NCBI GenBank assembly: GCA_001549895.1
Contig: AP014719.1
Location: forward strand, 2,418,001 to 2,482,000
Length of the DNA stretch: 64,000 nt
Direction: 5' to 3'
Source of the DNA: Arthrobacter sp. Hiyo8
GTDB lineage: Bacteria > Actinomycetota > Actinomycetes > Actinomycetales > Micrococcaceae
The notes beneath the pieces were generated by a model, which was not told the DNA's origin, did not search any database, and was given only the letters and a program-made list of their open reading frames with translations. Each line of letters begins with the position of its first letter. The stretch's first letter is position 1. Of the stretch, positions 1 through 9,088 are shown piece by piece. The translations under genes were made by a program, and so were the position numbers.

Positions 1-2
1 TC

Positions 3-611
3 CTGGCCATGGAGCCGACGCCGGTGGTCGCCTTGAACAGGGCCGTTGCCCTCGCGGAGGTGGAGGGACCCGCCTCGGGTCTTGCCGCCGTCGACGTCCT
101 TGAACTGGGCAACTACTATCTTTTCCACGCAGTGCGGGCGGATCTGCTCCGGCGCCTGGGACGCAACAATGAAGCTGTCTCCGCCTACCGGGAAGCGCAG
201 GAGCGCACGGACAACGACGCCGAGCGAGACTTCCTGGCGTCACGCATCCGGGCGCTCACCACCACTGGCCCGGACCTGCAGCACCGACTTCAGACCATCC
301 GCTCGGTCGGTGACGATCCCGTCCACGCCCATATCAAGCAACCTGGCCATCTCGGCCGGATCATTGACCGTCCAGACGTGAACCTGCAGCCCAAGCCGAT
401 GCGCCCGCCGCAGGAAACCGGGGGTCACAACGGCCAGGGGTCCGTAGCGGACCGGCACTTGGAGGGCATCGACGTCGTGCAGGATCTTCCGCAGCCAGCG
501 CTCGGGAAGAAACGGTCCCAAGAGGGTGAAGGCGGCGTTGCAGGCGATGCCTGCCGAGGACGCCGTGCGACGGCGGAGCAGGCGCAGGACGGCCCGACGC
601 CGGCGATCTGA
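3..611 (+). CDS. ECF-type RNA polymerase sigma factor, C-terminal part (partial at window start)
   Basis: Only the C-terminal helical extension is visible; the sigma2 and sigma4 regions lie left of the window. Residues such as PVVALNRAVALAEVEGPASG, then LLRRLGRNNEAVSAYREA, match the TPR-like tail of the large ECF sigma subgroup that carries a DUF6596-type C-terminal domain. Family homology fades near position 265, at the sequence FLASRIRAL, where such proteins normally stop. The open frame nevertheless runs on to 611 antisense to the GDPD gene, so the true stop was probably lost to a one-base deletion like those seen in many genes here. The family is known; the target regulon is not visible. 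Confidence 0.65.
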   Translation: MAMEPTPVVALNRAVALAEVEGPASGLAAVDVLELGNYYLFHAVRADLLRRLGRNNEAVSAYREAQERTDNDAERDFLASRIRALTTTGPDLQHRLQTIRSVGDDPVHAHIKQPGHLGRIIDRPDVNLQPKPMRPPQETGGHNGQGSVADRHLEGIDVVQDLPQPALGKKRSQEGEGGVAGDACRGRRATAEQAQDGPTPAI

Positions 612-1040
612 GAAGCTCGCGATCAGCACCCGGTCATGGGCGTCGAGTTGTTCAATGACTCCAGCGAGGGGTTTGACGGTATGCCAATCCTTGACATCAA
701 TGTTCAGCCGCGCCTCGGGAAATTCCTTCAGGACATCTGCCAAGTGGGGAATTGCTTCGCGGCCACCGATCCAGGCCTTGGCGATCTCGGCGGCACTGAG
801 ACTGGAGATGGAGCCATGGGCATCCGTGACACGGTCAAGGGTGTCGTCGTGGAAAAGGAGCACCACGCCGTCGGCAGTGGCGCGGGCATCGGTTTCAAGA
901 TGCGTGAAGCCGAGCTCAAGCGCCGCCCTGAATGCCGCGGCCGAGTTCTCAAGGCCATCCGGCGAAAATCCGCGGTGCGCGAACGCAAGCGGAGCGGGTT
1001 GTCCGTCCGGGCGGCTGAAGAAAGGCAAATTCGGGCTCAC
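240..1040 (-). CDS. Glycerophosphodiester phosphodiesterase family protein
   Basis: Hydrolyses glycerophosphodiesters to glycerol-3-phosphate and an alcohol. The 266-residue frame is intact. It has the GDPD TIM-barrel signature: AFAHRGFSPDGLENS near residues 20-34 with the catalytic His-Arg, the metal-binding Glu in HLETDARATADGVVLLFHDD, then NIDVKDW and the C-terminal VWTVNDPAEMARLLDMGVDGIVTDR split over residues 220-245. There is no signal peptide, so it is cytosolic. It converges on the sigma factor fragment at its 3' end. The family call is secure; the natural substrate is not known. Confidence 0.92.
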   Translation of the reverse strand: MSPNLPFFSRPDGQPAPLAFAHRGFSPDGLENSAAAFRAALELGFTHLETDARATADGVVLLFHDDTLDRVTDAHGSISSLSAAEIAKAWIGGREAIPHLADVLKEFPEARLNIDVKDWHTVKPLAGVIEQLDAHDRVLIASFSDRRRRAVLRLLRRRTASSAGIACNAAFTLLGPFLPERWLRKILHDVDALQVPVRYGPLAVVTPGFLRRAHRLGLQVHVWTVNDPAEMARLLDMGVDGIVTDRADGLKSVLQVRASGGERPDA

Positions 1041-1078
1041 ACGGGTAGCGTAACCCGGCTGCGCCTCCCGCGAGCCCG

Positions 1079-1326
1079 TCAGGATTCCTGCCGGACGATC
1101 TCCACGCCGTCGCCGCAGTGCACCAGCGTGCGGCCGCGGCCGCCGTCGAGGTTTACCCAGACCACGCTGTGGTCACTCGACACGGCGTCCACCTGGCCGG
1201 GGTTCTCAAACCCCGGCGCACGCTTGACGCTCACGCGGTCTCCGCGGCGCAATTGCTTCCAATGTTCAGCCGGCACTGCGCGGCGAACGGGGCCTCGGGC
1301 CACCCCGTCGTCTTTCTCTTGGCCAT
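1079..1326 (-). CDS. Small conserved-type hypothetical protein (frameshift near its start)
   Basis: The C-terminal 74 codons read cleanly: RAVPAEHWKQLRRGDRVSV, then WVNLDGGRGRTLVHC, with basic, beta-rich character like a small KOW/SH3-type domain. Only a GTG at 1303 opens that frame. Adding one G near 1319 joins it to an ATG at 1326 (MAKEKDDGVARGP) preceded by AGGGGA, which is a better start. I do not recognise the family and assign no function. It lies between GDPD and a palindromic repeat. Confidence 0.45.
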
Positions 1327-1413
1327 CATGTCCCCTGTGATCGGCATCGAATACGACAAGAGACTACGAGGAGTAGTTGAACGGCAGTTGGACTGAAGCT
1401 GTGTAATGGGTGA

Positions 1414-1489
1414 GCGGTCCCAACCAACTAGCAATCGTTGTCGTTTAGAGGCCTGAAAACGACATTAACTGCGAGTCGGTTGGGACCGC
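1414..1489. repeat. Dispersed palindromic repeat, B-type copy
   Basis: Outer arms GCGGTCCCAACC (1414-1425) and GGTTGGGACCGC (1478-1489) are perfect inverted copies. Inside them GTCGTTT (1440-1446) pairs with AAAACGAC (1455-1462). The core matches the palindromes at 10685-10726 and 52502-52549. It lies in the gap between the small gene at 1326 and hxlA and has no coding content. Confidence 0.75.
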
Positions 1490-1505
1490 CGGCTGGGAGG
1501 TGGGC

Positions 1506-2128
1506 CTAGATGATGGCGGCGCGCAGTTGCTTCGCGGCCAGTGCGGGGTCGTCGGCACCGTAGATGGAACCGCCGACGACGGCGACATCCGCTCCGGCGC
1601 GCTGGACGGCTCCGATCGTGGACAGGTTCACGCCACCGGCCACGGAGAACGGCACGCGGGCTTCCTCGCCGGCGCTCAGGAGCACATCCAGGTTGTAGCC
1701 CGGCTTTGCCTGCTCGTCGAGGCCGGCGTGGAACTCGATGAACTTGGCACCGAGGGCCCGGGCTTCCTTGGCACGGGTTACTTTGTCCGCAACGCCGATC
1801 AGGTCAACCACGATGCCCTTGTTGTGGGCCTTCGCGGCCTTGACTGCACCCGCGATGGTGGAGTCGTCTGCGCCGCCAAGCACGGAGACCAAGTCTGCGC
1901 CCGCCTTGAAGGCGATGTCGGCTTCAAGTTCACCGGCATCCATGGTCTTGAGGTCGGCAAACACGACCTTGTCCGGGTGGGCATCCTTGATGGCCGTCAC
2001 CGCGGACAGGCCTTCGCTTTTCACGAGGGGGTGCCGAGCTCGATGATATCCACGTATTCGGCGACCTTGCCGGCGATCTCGAGGGCGGCTTCGGTGGTGA
2101 GGACGTCGATAGCGACTTGCAGCTTCAT
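1506..2128 (-). CDS. hxlA: 3-hexulose-6-phosphate synthase (frameshifted)
   Basis: Condenses formaldehyde with ribulose 5-phosphate to 3-hexulose 6-phosphate, the first step of the ribulose monophosphate pathway; cytosolic. MKLQVAIDVLTTEAALEIAG leads into EYVDIIELGTP, then KSEGLSAVTAIKD and the catalytic VFADLKTMDAGELEAD motif of the OMP-decarboxylase superfamily, ending SIYGADDPALAAKQLRAAII. About 207 residues after repair. One C is missing near 2030: the run after GGCA should be CCCCCC to read GTPLVKSEG. hxlB lies 54 bases upstream on the same strand, so the two are an operon. The start ATG at 2128 follows GGAGGG-like purines. Confidence 0.92.
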
Positions 2129-2182
2129 GGAGGGATCTCTTTCTGTCGTTTGTTGTGGTGTTGGTGCGGTGAAAATCAGGGG

Positions 2183-2803
2183 CTATTCGAGGTTGGCGTG
2201 GCGGAGCCAGAGTTCCTCGGCCGGGGTTGCATCGTTGTCCCACAGGGCCTGGAAGACGGCTTCGGCAGCGAGGAAGAGCACCTGCTCGAACAGGCTGCCG
2301 GAGTATTGACGCGACAGCGTGGAACCGTGGTCTGTCTTCTGCGCCGCCGGAATGATGACGACGACGTCGGCCAGTTCCGCGAGCGGGGACGCGGCATTCG
2401 TGGTGTACACGGCGATCCTGGCGCCGGCTTTGGAGGCAGTCTCGGCGGCGCGCACGACGCCGGAGGTCGTCCCGGAGCCCGAGGCGAGCAAGAGGAGGTC
2501 GCCCGAGCGGATGGCCGGTGTGGTGGTGTCCCCCGCGATGTGCACGTCAAAGCCGAGGTGCATCAGCCGCATCGCAGCCATCCGCAGGACGAGGCCGCTG
2601 CGGCCGGCTCCTGCAACGAAGATCCGGCCGGTGGCCGAGTTCCCGGCAGTCTGGACTTCCGTGGCCAGGCTGGACAATTGCCGAAGGTCCACTTCAGCTG
2701 CCGTTTCCGCGATCTCGCTGCCCACGAGGGCCAGGCTTAGCTCGACATCCGGGCTTGGGTCGACGTCCGATACGGCCTGGACGGCCGCTGCGGTGGTGGT
2801 CAT
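2183..2803 (-). CDS. hxlB: 6-phospho-3-hexuloisomerase
   Basis: Isomerises 3-hexulose 6-phosphate to fructose 6-phosphate, the second RuMP step. The intact 206-residue SIS-domain protein has GRIFVAGAGRSGLVLRMAAM near residues 60-80, GDLLLLASGSGTTSGVV, and ARIAVYTTNAASPLAELADV, the usual sugar-phosphate-binding loops. It is the first gene of the hxlBA operon and diverges from a LuxR-type regulator across 139 bases that carry GGGTAG-type repeats. In a soil actinobacterium the pair serves formaldehyde assimilation or detoxification. Confidence 0.94.
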   Translation of the reverse strand: MTTTAAAVQAVSDVDPSPDVELSLALVGSEIAETAAEVDLRQLSSLATEVQTAGNSATGRIFVAGAGRSGLVLRMAAMRLMHLGFDVHIAGDTTTPAIRSGDLLLLASGSGTTSGVVRAAETASKAGARIAVYTTNAASPLAELADVVVIIPAAQKTDHGSTLSRQYSGSLFEQVLFLAAEAVFQALWDNDATPAEELWLRHANLE

Positions 2804-2859
2804 GCGTTGCCTCCTGCTCAGGTGAATGCTCCGTTTGAATCAATCCTTCAGGACTGAAC

Positions 2860-2909
2860 GGGTAGGCGTAACGCTGAACAAGGGCGGTATTAGCTACCCG
2901 TTTGGGTAG
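2860..2909. promoter_or_regulatory. Candidate operator of the hxlBA/LuxR divergent promoter
   Basis: CTACCC GTTT GGGTAG (2894-2909) is a perfect 6-bp inverted repeat. A further half-site GGGTAG lies at 2860-2865, 44 bases away. It sits between the divergent start codons of hxlB (2803) and the LuxR-type gene (2943), the expected place for the regulator to bind. That the regulator binds it is inference. Confidence 0.5.
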
Positions 2910-2942
2910 TAGGCGGACGGCGCGAAGCGCTAAAGTGGCGGG

Positions 2943-4215
2943 ATGACCTCAAGCCGATGGACCCTTCTCGAGGCAGTCGCTGAACTGGCCAACGCACCGC
3001 TCACGAACATCGCCGAGAGGCTCCGTGAAGCGACGCTTCCGTACGTAGGCAGCAGCGCGCTGGTGATCTTCACCGAAGATTGCACCGGCCGGCCCCAGAA
3101 GAAAGCCGGGCAGAGGGCATCATCAGCCGCGTCTCCATTCCCGAGTTGGATCAACTGCGGACCCGGGTCACGGAAGGCGAGGTGTGGCACGGGGAAGCGG
3201 CCATCGCCGGCGAGCAACGGCCTGTTCTTGCATTGACGTCCGAGAGCAATGCGCTGCTGACCCTCACTGAGCCGGCCCTGCCCGAAGAACCGTTGGAGCG
3301 CGCGTCGACCCTGCGGATGCTTGACTACCTATGGCAGCTCACAGCGCGGCGCATCCAGGAGAAGGTGGCGGACGCGCCGCCGTCGTACCTTTTGGAATCC
3401 CGCGCGGCGTCAGCCGAGCGGCTCCGCGTCACGGCCGAACTCGTGGACAGGCATTCGACCACCCTGGAGACACTTTTGGCGGCGTTGCGATCGAGCGCCC
3501 TGGACGATGCCACTGCCAGAAAAACCGTCACCGACCTGGCCGCTACCTCGCTGGTCAGTCTCCGGACGCTCAGCGACCGCACCACAGACCTCGTCGAAGA
3601 GCCGGTGGCCAAGGCGTTCGAACGGCTGCGGGAAGACCTGCGGCCGCTCATGCACTTCAGCGGGCTCGACATCCAGTTCATCGAGCCACCGGTCAACGGC
3701 CGTGCCTTGCCCGGCGAAGTTGCCCACGCCTCCAGGGCGATCGTGCGGGGACTGGTGCTCGCCATCGTGGAGCAGCCCGCAGTCAGGCGCGTGCGGGTGC
3801 AGTGGGACTGTGACGGCGTGAACCTCCTCATCAACGTGCGCGACGACGGCCTAGGCGAACTGACGTCGGATTCGCCAACATTGCCCGGCTCAACAACAGG
3901 GTGGCAGCGCTGGACGGCCGAATGAACATCGAGGTCATGGCCGGCTGGGGAGCCGACGTGCAGGTGGTCCTGCCACTGGACCCTCCATCAGCCCCGGCGG
4001 GCGACATCGGTGGATGGGGCCTGGCCGAGCGAGAAATGGAAGTTCTTCAACTGTTGGCGGCCGGGCAGCGCAACCGGGCCATCTCCGCCAAGCTGCACAT
4101 CAGCGAAAACACCGTTAAATTCCATGTCAGGAATATTTTCAGGAAACTCGGCGTGGGTTCACGAACAGAGGCCATTGCCTTGGCGCACAGCCACGGACTG
4201 CGGGCGCCGAACTAG
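2943..4215 (+). CDS. LuxR-family transcriptional regulator with sensor-like N-terminus (two frameshifts)
   Basis: About 420 residues after repair. The first ~150 residues look like a GAF-type sensor (SSALVIFTEDCTG onward). A central segment resembles a histidine-kinase dimerisation and ATPase region (LVDRHSTTLETLLAALRSSA, then LINVRDDGLGEL). The last ~65 residues are a LuxR HTH (WGLAEREMEVLQLLAAGQRN, then ISENTVKFHVRNIFRKLGV). One G is missing near 3110 (giving KAGAEGIISR) and one T near 3880 (giving TSDFANIARLNN). It diverges from hxlBA, so control of formaldehyde assimilation is likely. The kinase-like middle fused directly to a LuxR output is a one-component architecture; the ligand is unknown. 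Confidence 0.85.
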
Positions 4216-4244
4216 CGGTGCACGGCGGCCCGGTGCGGGGCCGA

Positions 4245-5054
4245 CTAAACCCGCAGGGAAGCGAGCTTTGCCTCGAGGATCTGGGCCACGCCGTCGTCGT
4301 CGAAATGGGGCGCCTGCTGTCCTGCTGCGCTGATCGCCTCCGGATGGCCGCTGGCCATCGCGTAACCGTCGCCGGCCCAGCGCAGCATCTCGACGTCGTT
4401 GGGCATGTCACCGAATGCCACCACCTCGGCGGCCTCGATGCCTCGGGATGCCGCATATACGGCGAGTGTGACGGCTTTGTTGATACCGGGCGCCGACATT
4501 TCCAGGAGTGCGGTCCGCGGCGCCGAGTGGGTGGTCTCCACGAGATGCGCGACGGCGGGCTGCACCCTTGCGAGGAAATCATCCGGAGTGCCGTTGCGCG
4601 TTACGGCAAGGAACTTCACGACGGCGTCGTCCGCGGTCAGCGTTTCGTCCAGCCACGCGGGCGTGAACTCGGCCAGGAGCTCGCTGGTCTCGTTCTCGAT
4701 GAACCCGGGCTCCAGGTGGAATCCCGTGAGTGTTTCGGCAGCGAACAAGGCGTCGGGCCGGAGCTGCTTGATGATCCGGCGGGCCTCCAGTACAGACGCG
4801 ATGCTCAAGGCATTGGCCGAAATCAGCTTGTCAGCTTCAAGGTCCCACACCACTGCCCCGTTGGAGCAAATAACGATGCCGCTGTGGCCGATCTGTTCGC
4901 GGAGGGGGTAGAGCCAGCGCGGTGGCCGACCCGTCACGAACACCACCTCGATGCCCGCGTCGCGGCAGGCATGGAATGCGCGGATGGTGCGGCTGCTGAT
5001 CTTGCCGTCATGCCCAAGGATGGTGCCGTCAATGTCACTTGCTACGAGCCGCAT
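4245..5054 (-). CDS. HAD-superfamily hydrolase, Cof/YidA type
   Basis: Phosphatase of the Cof subfamily, acting on sugar phosphates or similar small substrates in the cytosol. The intact 269-residue protein has HAD motif I MRLVASDIDGTILGHDGKIS (Asp8 and Asp10), motif II VVFVTGRPPR, a C2-type cap, and motif III/IV NKAVTLAVYAASRGI with VVAFGDMPNDVEML. No neighbour points to a specific substrate. It faces the LuxR-type gene tail to tail, 29 bases apart. Confidence 0.9.
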   Translation of the reverse strand: MRLVASDIDGTILGHDGKISSRTIRAFHACRDAGIEVVFVTGRPPRWLYPLREQIGHSGIVICSNGAVVWDLEADKLISANALSIASVLEARRIIKQLRPDALFAAETLTGFHLEPGFIENETSELLAEFTPAWLDETLTADDAVVKFLAVTRNGTPDDFLARVQPAVAHLVETTHSAPRTALLEMSAPGINKAVTLAVYAASRGIEAAEVVAFGDMPNDVEMLRWAGDGYAMASGHPEAISAAGQQAPHFDDDGVAQILEAKLASLRV

Positions 5055-5101
5055 TATGTCAGTCTACGTGGGGGCGGCCGCCGTCGACTTAGCCCCTGGA
5101 G

Positions 5102-5626
5102 CTAGCGCCGCTCGAAATGGCCCGTGATGACGGCCCGGGCCAGCGTGTGAGAAGCCAGTGTGCGGACGAGGGCTTCCGTAGAGGCACCGGCGTCGAGCCC
5201 CAGTTCATCGACGTCGACCGCGTGCACGGCGACGATGTACCGGTGCGGACCGTGCCCAGGCGGCGGCGCGGCACCCAGGTAACCGGGGAACCCGGCGTCG
5301 TTCTTGAGTTGAACCGCTCCGGCCGGCAAGTGCGCACCACCCGGAACGCCGGCACCGGCAGGCAACGAGTTCGTAGTGGCGGGGATGTTGACCACTGCCC
5401 AGTGCCAGTAGCCGCCCGCCCTCGGAGCATCGGGGTCGAAGACTGTGACGACGTAACCCTTGGTGCCCTCGGGGGCTCCGCTCCAGCCCAGCTGCGGGGA
5501 TTCGTCCTTGCCGCCGGTCACGCCGAAGCGCCTGCTGGTCTGGGCCGGGCTGAGAGCGCTGCCGTCCTTCAGCGAGCCGCTGGTGACATCGAACGATGGG
5601 ACTTGTGGAAGGTCGGCGTAGCTCAT
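5102..5626 (-). CDS. YbhB/YbcL (PEBP-like) family protein
   Basis: Bacterial phosphatidylethanolamine-binding-protein fold, related to Raf kinase inhibitor protein. The 174-residue intact frame shows ESPQLGWSGAPEGTKGYVVT, FDPDAPRAGGYWHWAVVNIP and GPHRYIVAVHAVDVDELGLD, the anion-pocket motifs of the family. Its start overlaps the stop of the upstream sugar kinase by four bases, so they are translationally coupled. The biochemical role of this family in bacteria is unclear. Confidence 0.88.
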   Translation of the reverse strand: MSYADLPQVPSFDVTSGSLKDGSALSPAQTSRRFGVTGGKDESPQLGWSGAPEGTKGYVVTVFDPDAPRAGGYWHWAVVNIPATTNSLPAGAGVPGGAHLPAGAVQLKNDAGFPGYLGAAPPPGHGPHRYIVAVHAVDVDELGLDAGASTEALVRTLASHTLARAVITGHFERR

Positions 5627-6590
5627 GGCTGCCTCTCGACGCTTGCGCCGGCTTCCGGGACGCCCAAGGCGTTGAGTTCGGCACGCGTCGGCGGATTCGC
5701 GCCCGGCCGGGAGACCGTGATTGCCGCTGCGCGCGCGGCATGGCTGAGGAGTCCTTCGAGCACTTCGGCGGGCATGGCGTGCAGTTCGTCGCGGTTTTGG
5801 GCCCCTGCCAGCCCGTGGTCAACGATCCCGGAGAGCAGTGCGGCCATGAAGGAATCGCCCGCACCCACGGTATCCGCCACCTCTACCTTTGGGGCGTCCA
5901 CCTGGGCCTCGCCCGCGGCTGTGACACCCCAGGGTCCGTCCGCGCCTCGCGTGACCACCACGACGGCGGGCCCCCGCTGCCGCCCAGGCCCAGCCAGCGC
6001 CGGGCCGATTCCAAGACATCGACGCCCGGATAGAGCCACTCAAGGTCCTCGTCGGATGCCTTGACCACGTCGGCAAGCGCCACGAAACGCTCCACCTGGG
6101 CCCGCGCAAATTCTCGATCCTTGATGATGCTGGGCCGGCAGTTCGGATCGAAGCTAACAGTCGCATTCGGATGGGCATGCTCGACGGCGGCAAGGACATC
6201 CGCTGCGCCCGGCTCCAACATCGTGGCAATCGAGCCGGTATGCAGGAGCGAGGTCCCCTGAAGCATGAACGGCAAGCGCGCGGCGAGGCCGGGAAGCTCC
6301 CAGGCGAGGTCGAAGGTGTAGCTTGCAGCGCCGTCGTCGTCGATCAAGGCGGTGGCCACGCTGGTAGGGCTCTCGTCCGGCGGCAGCGGAACCATGACGG
6401 AACTGGAGCGCAAGTGGGCTGCGATCGAGTCGCCGTAAGCATCCTTGCCGAAGCGGCCGATGAACTGGACTGCGTGGTCCAGCCTGGCCAGGCCCACGGC
6501 AACGTTGAGCGGACTTCCGCCCACGTGGGCATCGATTCCCGAGGAACGCTGGACGACATCAACCAGCGCTTCACCTATGACTGTCAGCAT
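5623..6590 (-). CDS. PfkB-family carbohydrate kinase (frameshifted)
   Basis: Sugar kinase of the ribokinase/fructokinase family. MLTVIGEALVDVVQRSSGID and GGSPLNVAVGLARLDH give the N-terminal PfkB signature, NATVSFDPNCRPSII the middle, and VADTVGAGDSFMAALLSGIV the C-terminal signature with catalytic Asp. The frame changes between GLGG and RQRGPAVVVVTRGADGPWGV near 5985; adding one base there restores about 322 residues. Fructokinase is the likeliest activity by resemblance, but the substrate is not fixed by the sequence. It sits 69 bases after an alpha/beta hydrolase. Confidence 0.87.
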
Positions 6591-6659
6591 GGGACAACTC
6601 TGCCACGCGGATGTGGTGTGCGTCTCTCGATGACAGCCGGTGACTTTGCCGGCAAACCG

Positions 6660-7468
6660 TCACGCGAGCAGCCGCTGCACCAACTCCCGGCACTTCTTGT
6701 ACGCAACGGCCCTGGGATCGATCAGGTCGAAATGGTCGCCAGGCACCTTGAGGAACTGGGCCGCGCCCCGGAAGCGGTGGCTGCGGCAACATAAGCCTCG
6801 GACTGGCTGCACGGGACATCCTCGTCCGATGCAGCATGGACCGCGAAGACCGGTACGGGGATGGGCAGCGACCTCATGGGGTCCGCATAGATATGCCGTT
6901 TGGGGTATCTTACCGAGTCGCCACCCATGAGGTTGTCGACGGCGCCGTTGCTCAGGTTGAGCCGCTCGGCGTCGGCAAGGTTCAGCAGGCCAGACTGGCT
7001 CACAACGCCGGTGAGCCGCACTGCCGCACCGTTGTCATGGCGATGGAGCTGGCGGTCGGCGTCCGGGGCGCCGATTTTGGAGAGTTTTTCCCGCCCGGCC
7101 GCCCAAACCGCGAGATGGCCGCCTGCGGAGTGTCCCAGTGCCACCACTTTGTTCAGATTAAGTTCATGTTTGCCGGCAATCTCGCCCAAGTGGTCGATCC
7201 CATCGAGGACATCTTCGAACGTATGCGGCCAGCCGCCACCGTTTCCGGCCCTCCGGTATTCAAGGTTCCAGGCGGCAATTCCATGTGCAGCGAGATCCCG
7301 GGCAATCGGCTCACCGAGCTCGGCGCCGTATTGGGAGCGCCAATAGCCTCCGTGGATCACCACCACCACTCCATCGGGTTTGTTGCGGTGTGGTTGTAGC
7401 GAATCGGGTACGAACAGCTCGCCCCATTGGCTGGAGTGCTGGCCGTAGTAGTACTTGTGCCGCTTCAT
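6660..7468 (-). CDS. Alpha/beta hydrolase (frameshift near C-terminus)
   Basis: Carboxylesterase-like serine hydrolase of about 269 residues. HGGYWRSQYGAELGEP carries the oxyanion HGGYW motif and VVALGHSAGGHLAVWAA the nucleophile elbow GHSAG; VFAVHAASDEDVPCSQSEAY supplies the acid and, after a frameshift near 6775, KVPGDHFDLIDP the catalytic His. The same arrangement occurs in kynurenine formamidase-like and steryl-esterase-like enzymes, so the substrate is open. ATG at 7468 follows AAGGAGGACACG, a strong ribosome binding site. It probably heads an operon with the sugar kinase and YbhB-like genes. Confidence 0.85.
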
Positions 7469-7650
7469 CGTGTCCTCCTTTGTGCCGAGCCTATCGCGGA
7501 GGAGCGCCGCGGAGCGGGAACGATGGCCTGAGGATCCACGCGGAGCCTTCCTGTAGCCACTGCCCGAGCGTACCCTCACGGGTGAAGCGCTACCCTCGCT
7601 TCACTCCCGCGTTTTTGCGGGAAATGCTTCTTTACCCGGACGTGATTTCA

Positions 7651-7926
7651 ATGATCCGTCGTATCTCCGCGTCGGTTCTTGTGGCTTTGACCTTGAGTGT
7701 GCTGGCTGTGGCTGCGCCGGCTTCGGCGGCAAACCCGCCTGGAACTGGAAAGCCTAACCAGTCCTGCCAATCCCTCGAACCGAACACACCCGGCAATGCC
7801 GCCAACAGCCCAGGATCGCCATTCAACGAGCCGGGCATCAACAGCATCAACGGCGGAGTGGGTGGACAGAACTACTCCCCCACCTCCCAATACGATGTTG
7901 CATGCTTCCAGGTGGCGCACCGGTAG
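7651..7926 (+). CDS. Small secreted protein
   Basis: A 91-residue protein. Residues 1-26, MIRRISASVLVALTLSVLAV followed by AAPASAA, form a clear Sec signal peptide with a cleavage site after ASA. The mature part is short, rich in Asn, Pro and Gly, with two Cys (NQSCQSLEPN and QYDVACFQ) that could form a disulphide. It resembles small exported proteins of unknown function common in Arthrobacter. Just upstream are two short hairpins (7582-7604 and 7607-7621). Confidence 0.75.
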   Translation: MIRRISASVLVALTLSVLAVAAPASAANPPGTGKPNQSCQSLEPNTPGNAANSPGSPFNEPGINSINGGVGGQNYSPTSQYDVACFQVAHR

Positions 7927-7980
7927 CGCCAGAGGGCCCGGCTCAGCTCCACTGTCGGACCTCCCCCGTAAGCTGGAGGC

Positions 7981-9057
7981 ATGGCTAGCAATTGGGACAG
8001 CTTGGATCCTCAGCTGCGCGAATCAGTACAGGCGAACGTGGAGCTTTACGAACGCGTCCGGCCTGCCCTGAAACTTGTCACCCGCGATGTCCTGTTGACC
8101 TTGCGGGACATGCTCAAGAACAGCGAGTCCGTGCCCCTCTTCGTCACGGGACGCACCAAGACGGTCGAATCTTTCCGGGAGAAGATTTCCCGCACCGAGG
8201 TGCCCCTGGAGGGGGGTCCGCGGGTGCTGAAGTTCCCGGATCCCTTCCGGACCTTGAACGACATGGTGGGGCTGCGCGTCATCACCAAGCTCCCGGCCGA
8301 GAACGCCGCAGTTGCGAACTTGATCAAGCGCCAGCGCCAGCTTTTCGATTGCCGCGGAGACCTTGAGAAGGACATCGGCTCCATCGAGTCCGGCACCTAC
8401 GGATATTCCAGCCGCCACCTCATCCTCCGCACCATCCAAAACGAGTCCGTGAAGGCCTACCAACAGGTCTTCAATCCGGACATTCCGCCCAATGGCAGCT
8501 ACTTCTTCGAATGCCAGATACGTACGGTTTTTGCGCATGCCTGGAGCGAGATCGAACACGACATCCGCTTCAAGGCCGAGGATCCGCGCGCTTGGACACC
8601 GCATTTCGACCGCCAGTTCACTGCTACAGCCGCAATGCTGGAAACCGTGGAAAGCGCCTTCGCCGACCTCCACGAACGCTACGAGGAAGTCCGCGGCTAC
8701 TGGGATCTCGACGGCGAAGGCTCCATGCCCCTCACGCCCAACCGGGTGCGTGACGTCTGGCGGACGCTGCTTCCCCACGTTGACCGTAAAGTTGATGACG
8801 ACTGGGGTTGGGCTGCGGAGCTTCTCGCGGCCCACGGACTGAACAAGACCGTGGAACTCGCCGGTCTCCTCAGCGCCAACCGGATCACCGAGGTCCGCAA
8901 AGCCCTGGATCACCGTTACTCCCCTGGACCGGACCGCCTCCTGGATGACCTCCTGCTCTGGCAGTACGGCACTGAACACATCGACCTCACCGCCGAGGCG
9001 CCCGACGTCGTCCCCACCCCGGCGGGACAGCCTCCAGCGGCGTCTCAAGCAGATTGA
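7981..9057 (+). CDS. RelA/SpoT-domain (p)ppGpp synthetase-like protein
   Basis: Probable small alarmone synthetase transferring pyrophosphate from ATP to GDP or GTP. The 358-residue frame is intact. RelA/SpoT synthetase motifs occupy about residues 45-210: PLFVTGRTKTVESFREKI, NDMVGLRVITKL, SGTYGYSSRHLIL and FECQIRTVFAHAWSEIEHDI. No HD hydrolase, TGS or ACT domain is present, so it is a standalone synthetase with an extra C-terminal helical region of about 130 residues, longer than typical RelQ/RelP proteins. It may be co-transcribed with the SulP transporter 31 bases downstream. Confidence 0.88.
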   Translation: MASNWDSLDPQLRESVQANVELYERVRPALKLVTRDVLLTLRDMLKNSESVPLFVTGRTKTVESFREKISRTEVPLEGGPRVLKFPDPFRTLNDMVGLRVITKLPAENAAVANLIKRQRQLFDCRGDLEKDIGSIESGTYGYSSRHLILRTIQNESVKAYQQVFNPDIPPNGSYFFECQIRTVFAHAWSEIEHDIRFKAEDPRAWTPHFDRQFTATAAMLETVESAFADLHERYEEVRGYWDLDGEGSMPLTPNRVRDVWRTLLPHVDRKVDDDWGWAAELLAAHGLNKTVELAGLLSANRITEVRKALDHRYSPGPDRLLDDLLLWQYGTEHIDLTAEAPDVVPTPAGQPPAASQAD

Positions 9058-9088
9058 GCGGTACCGCCTGACCAACAGCTAAGGACCA

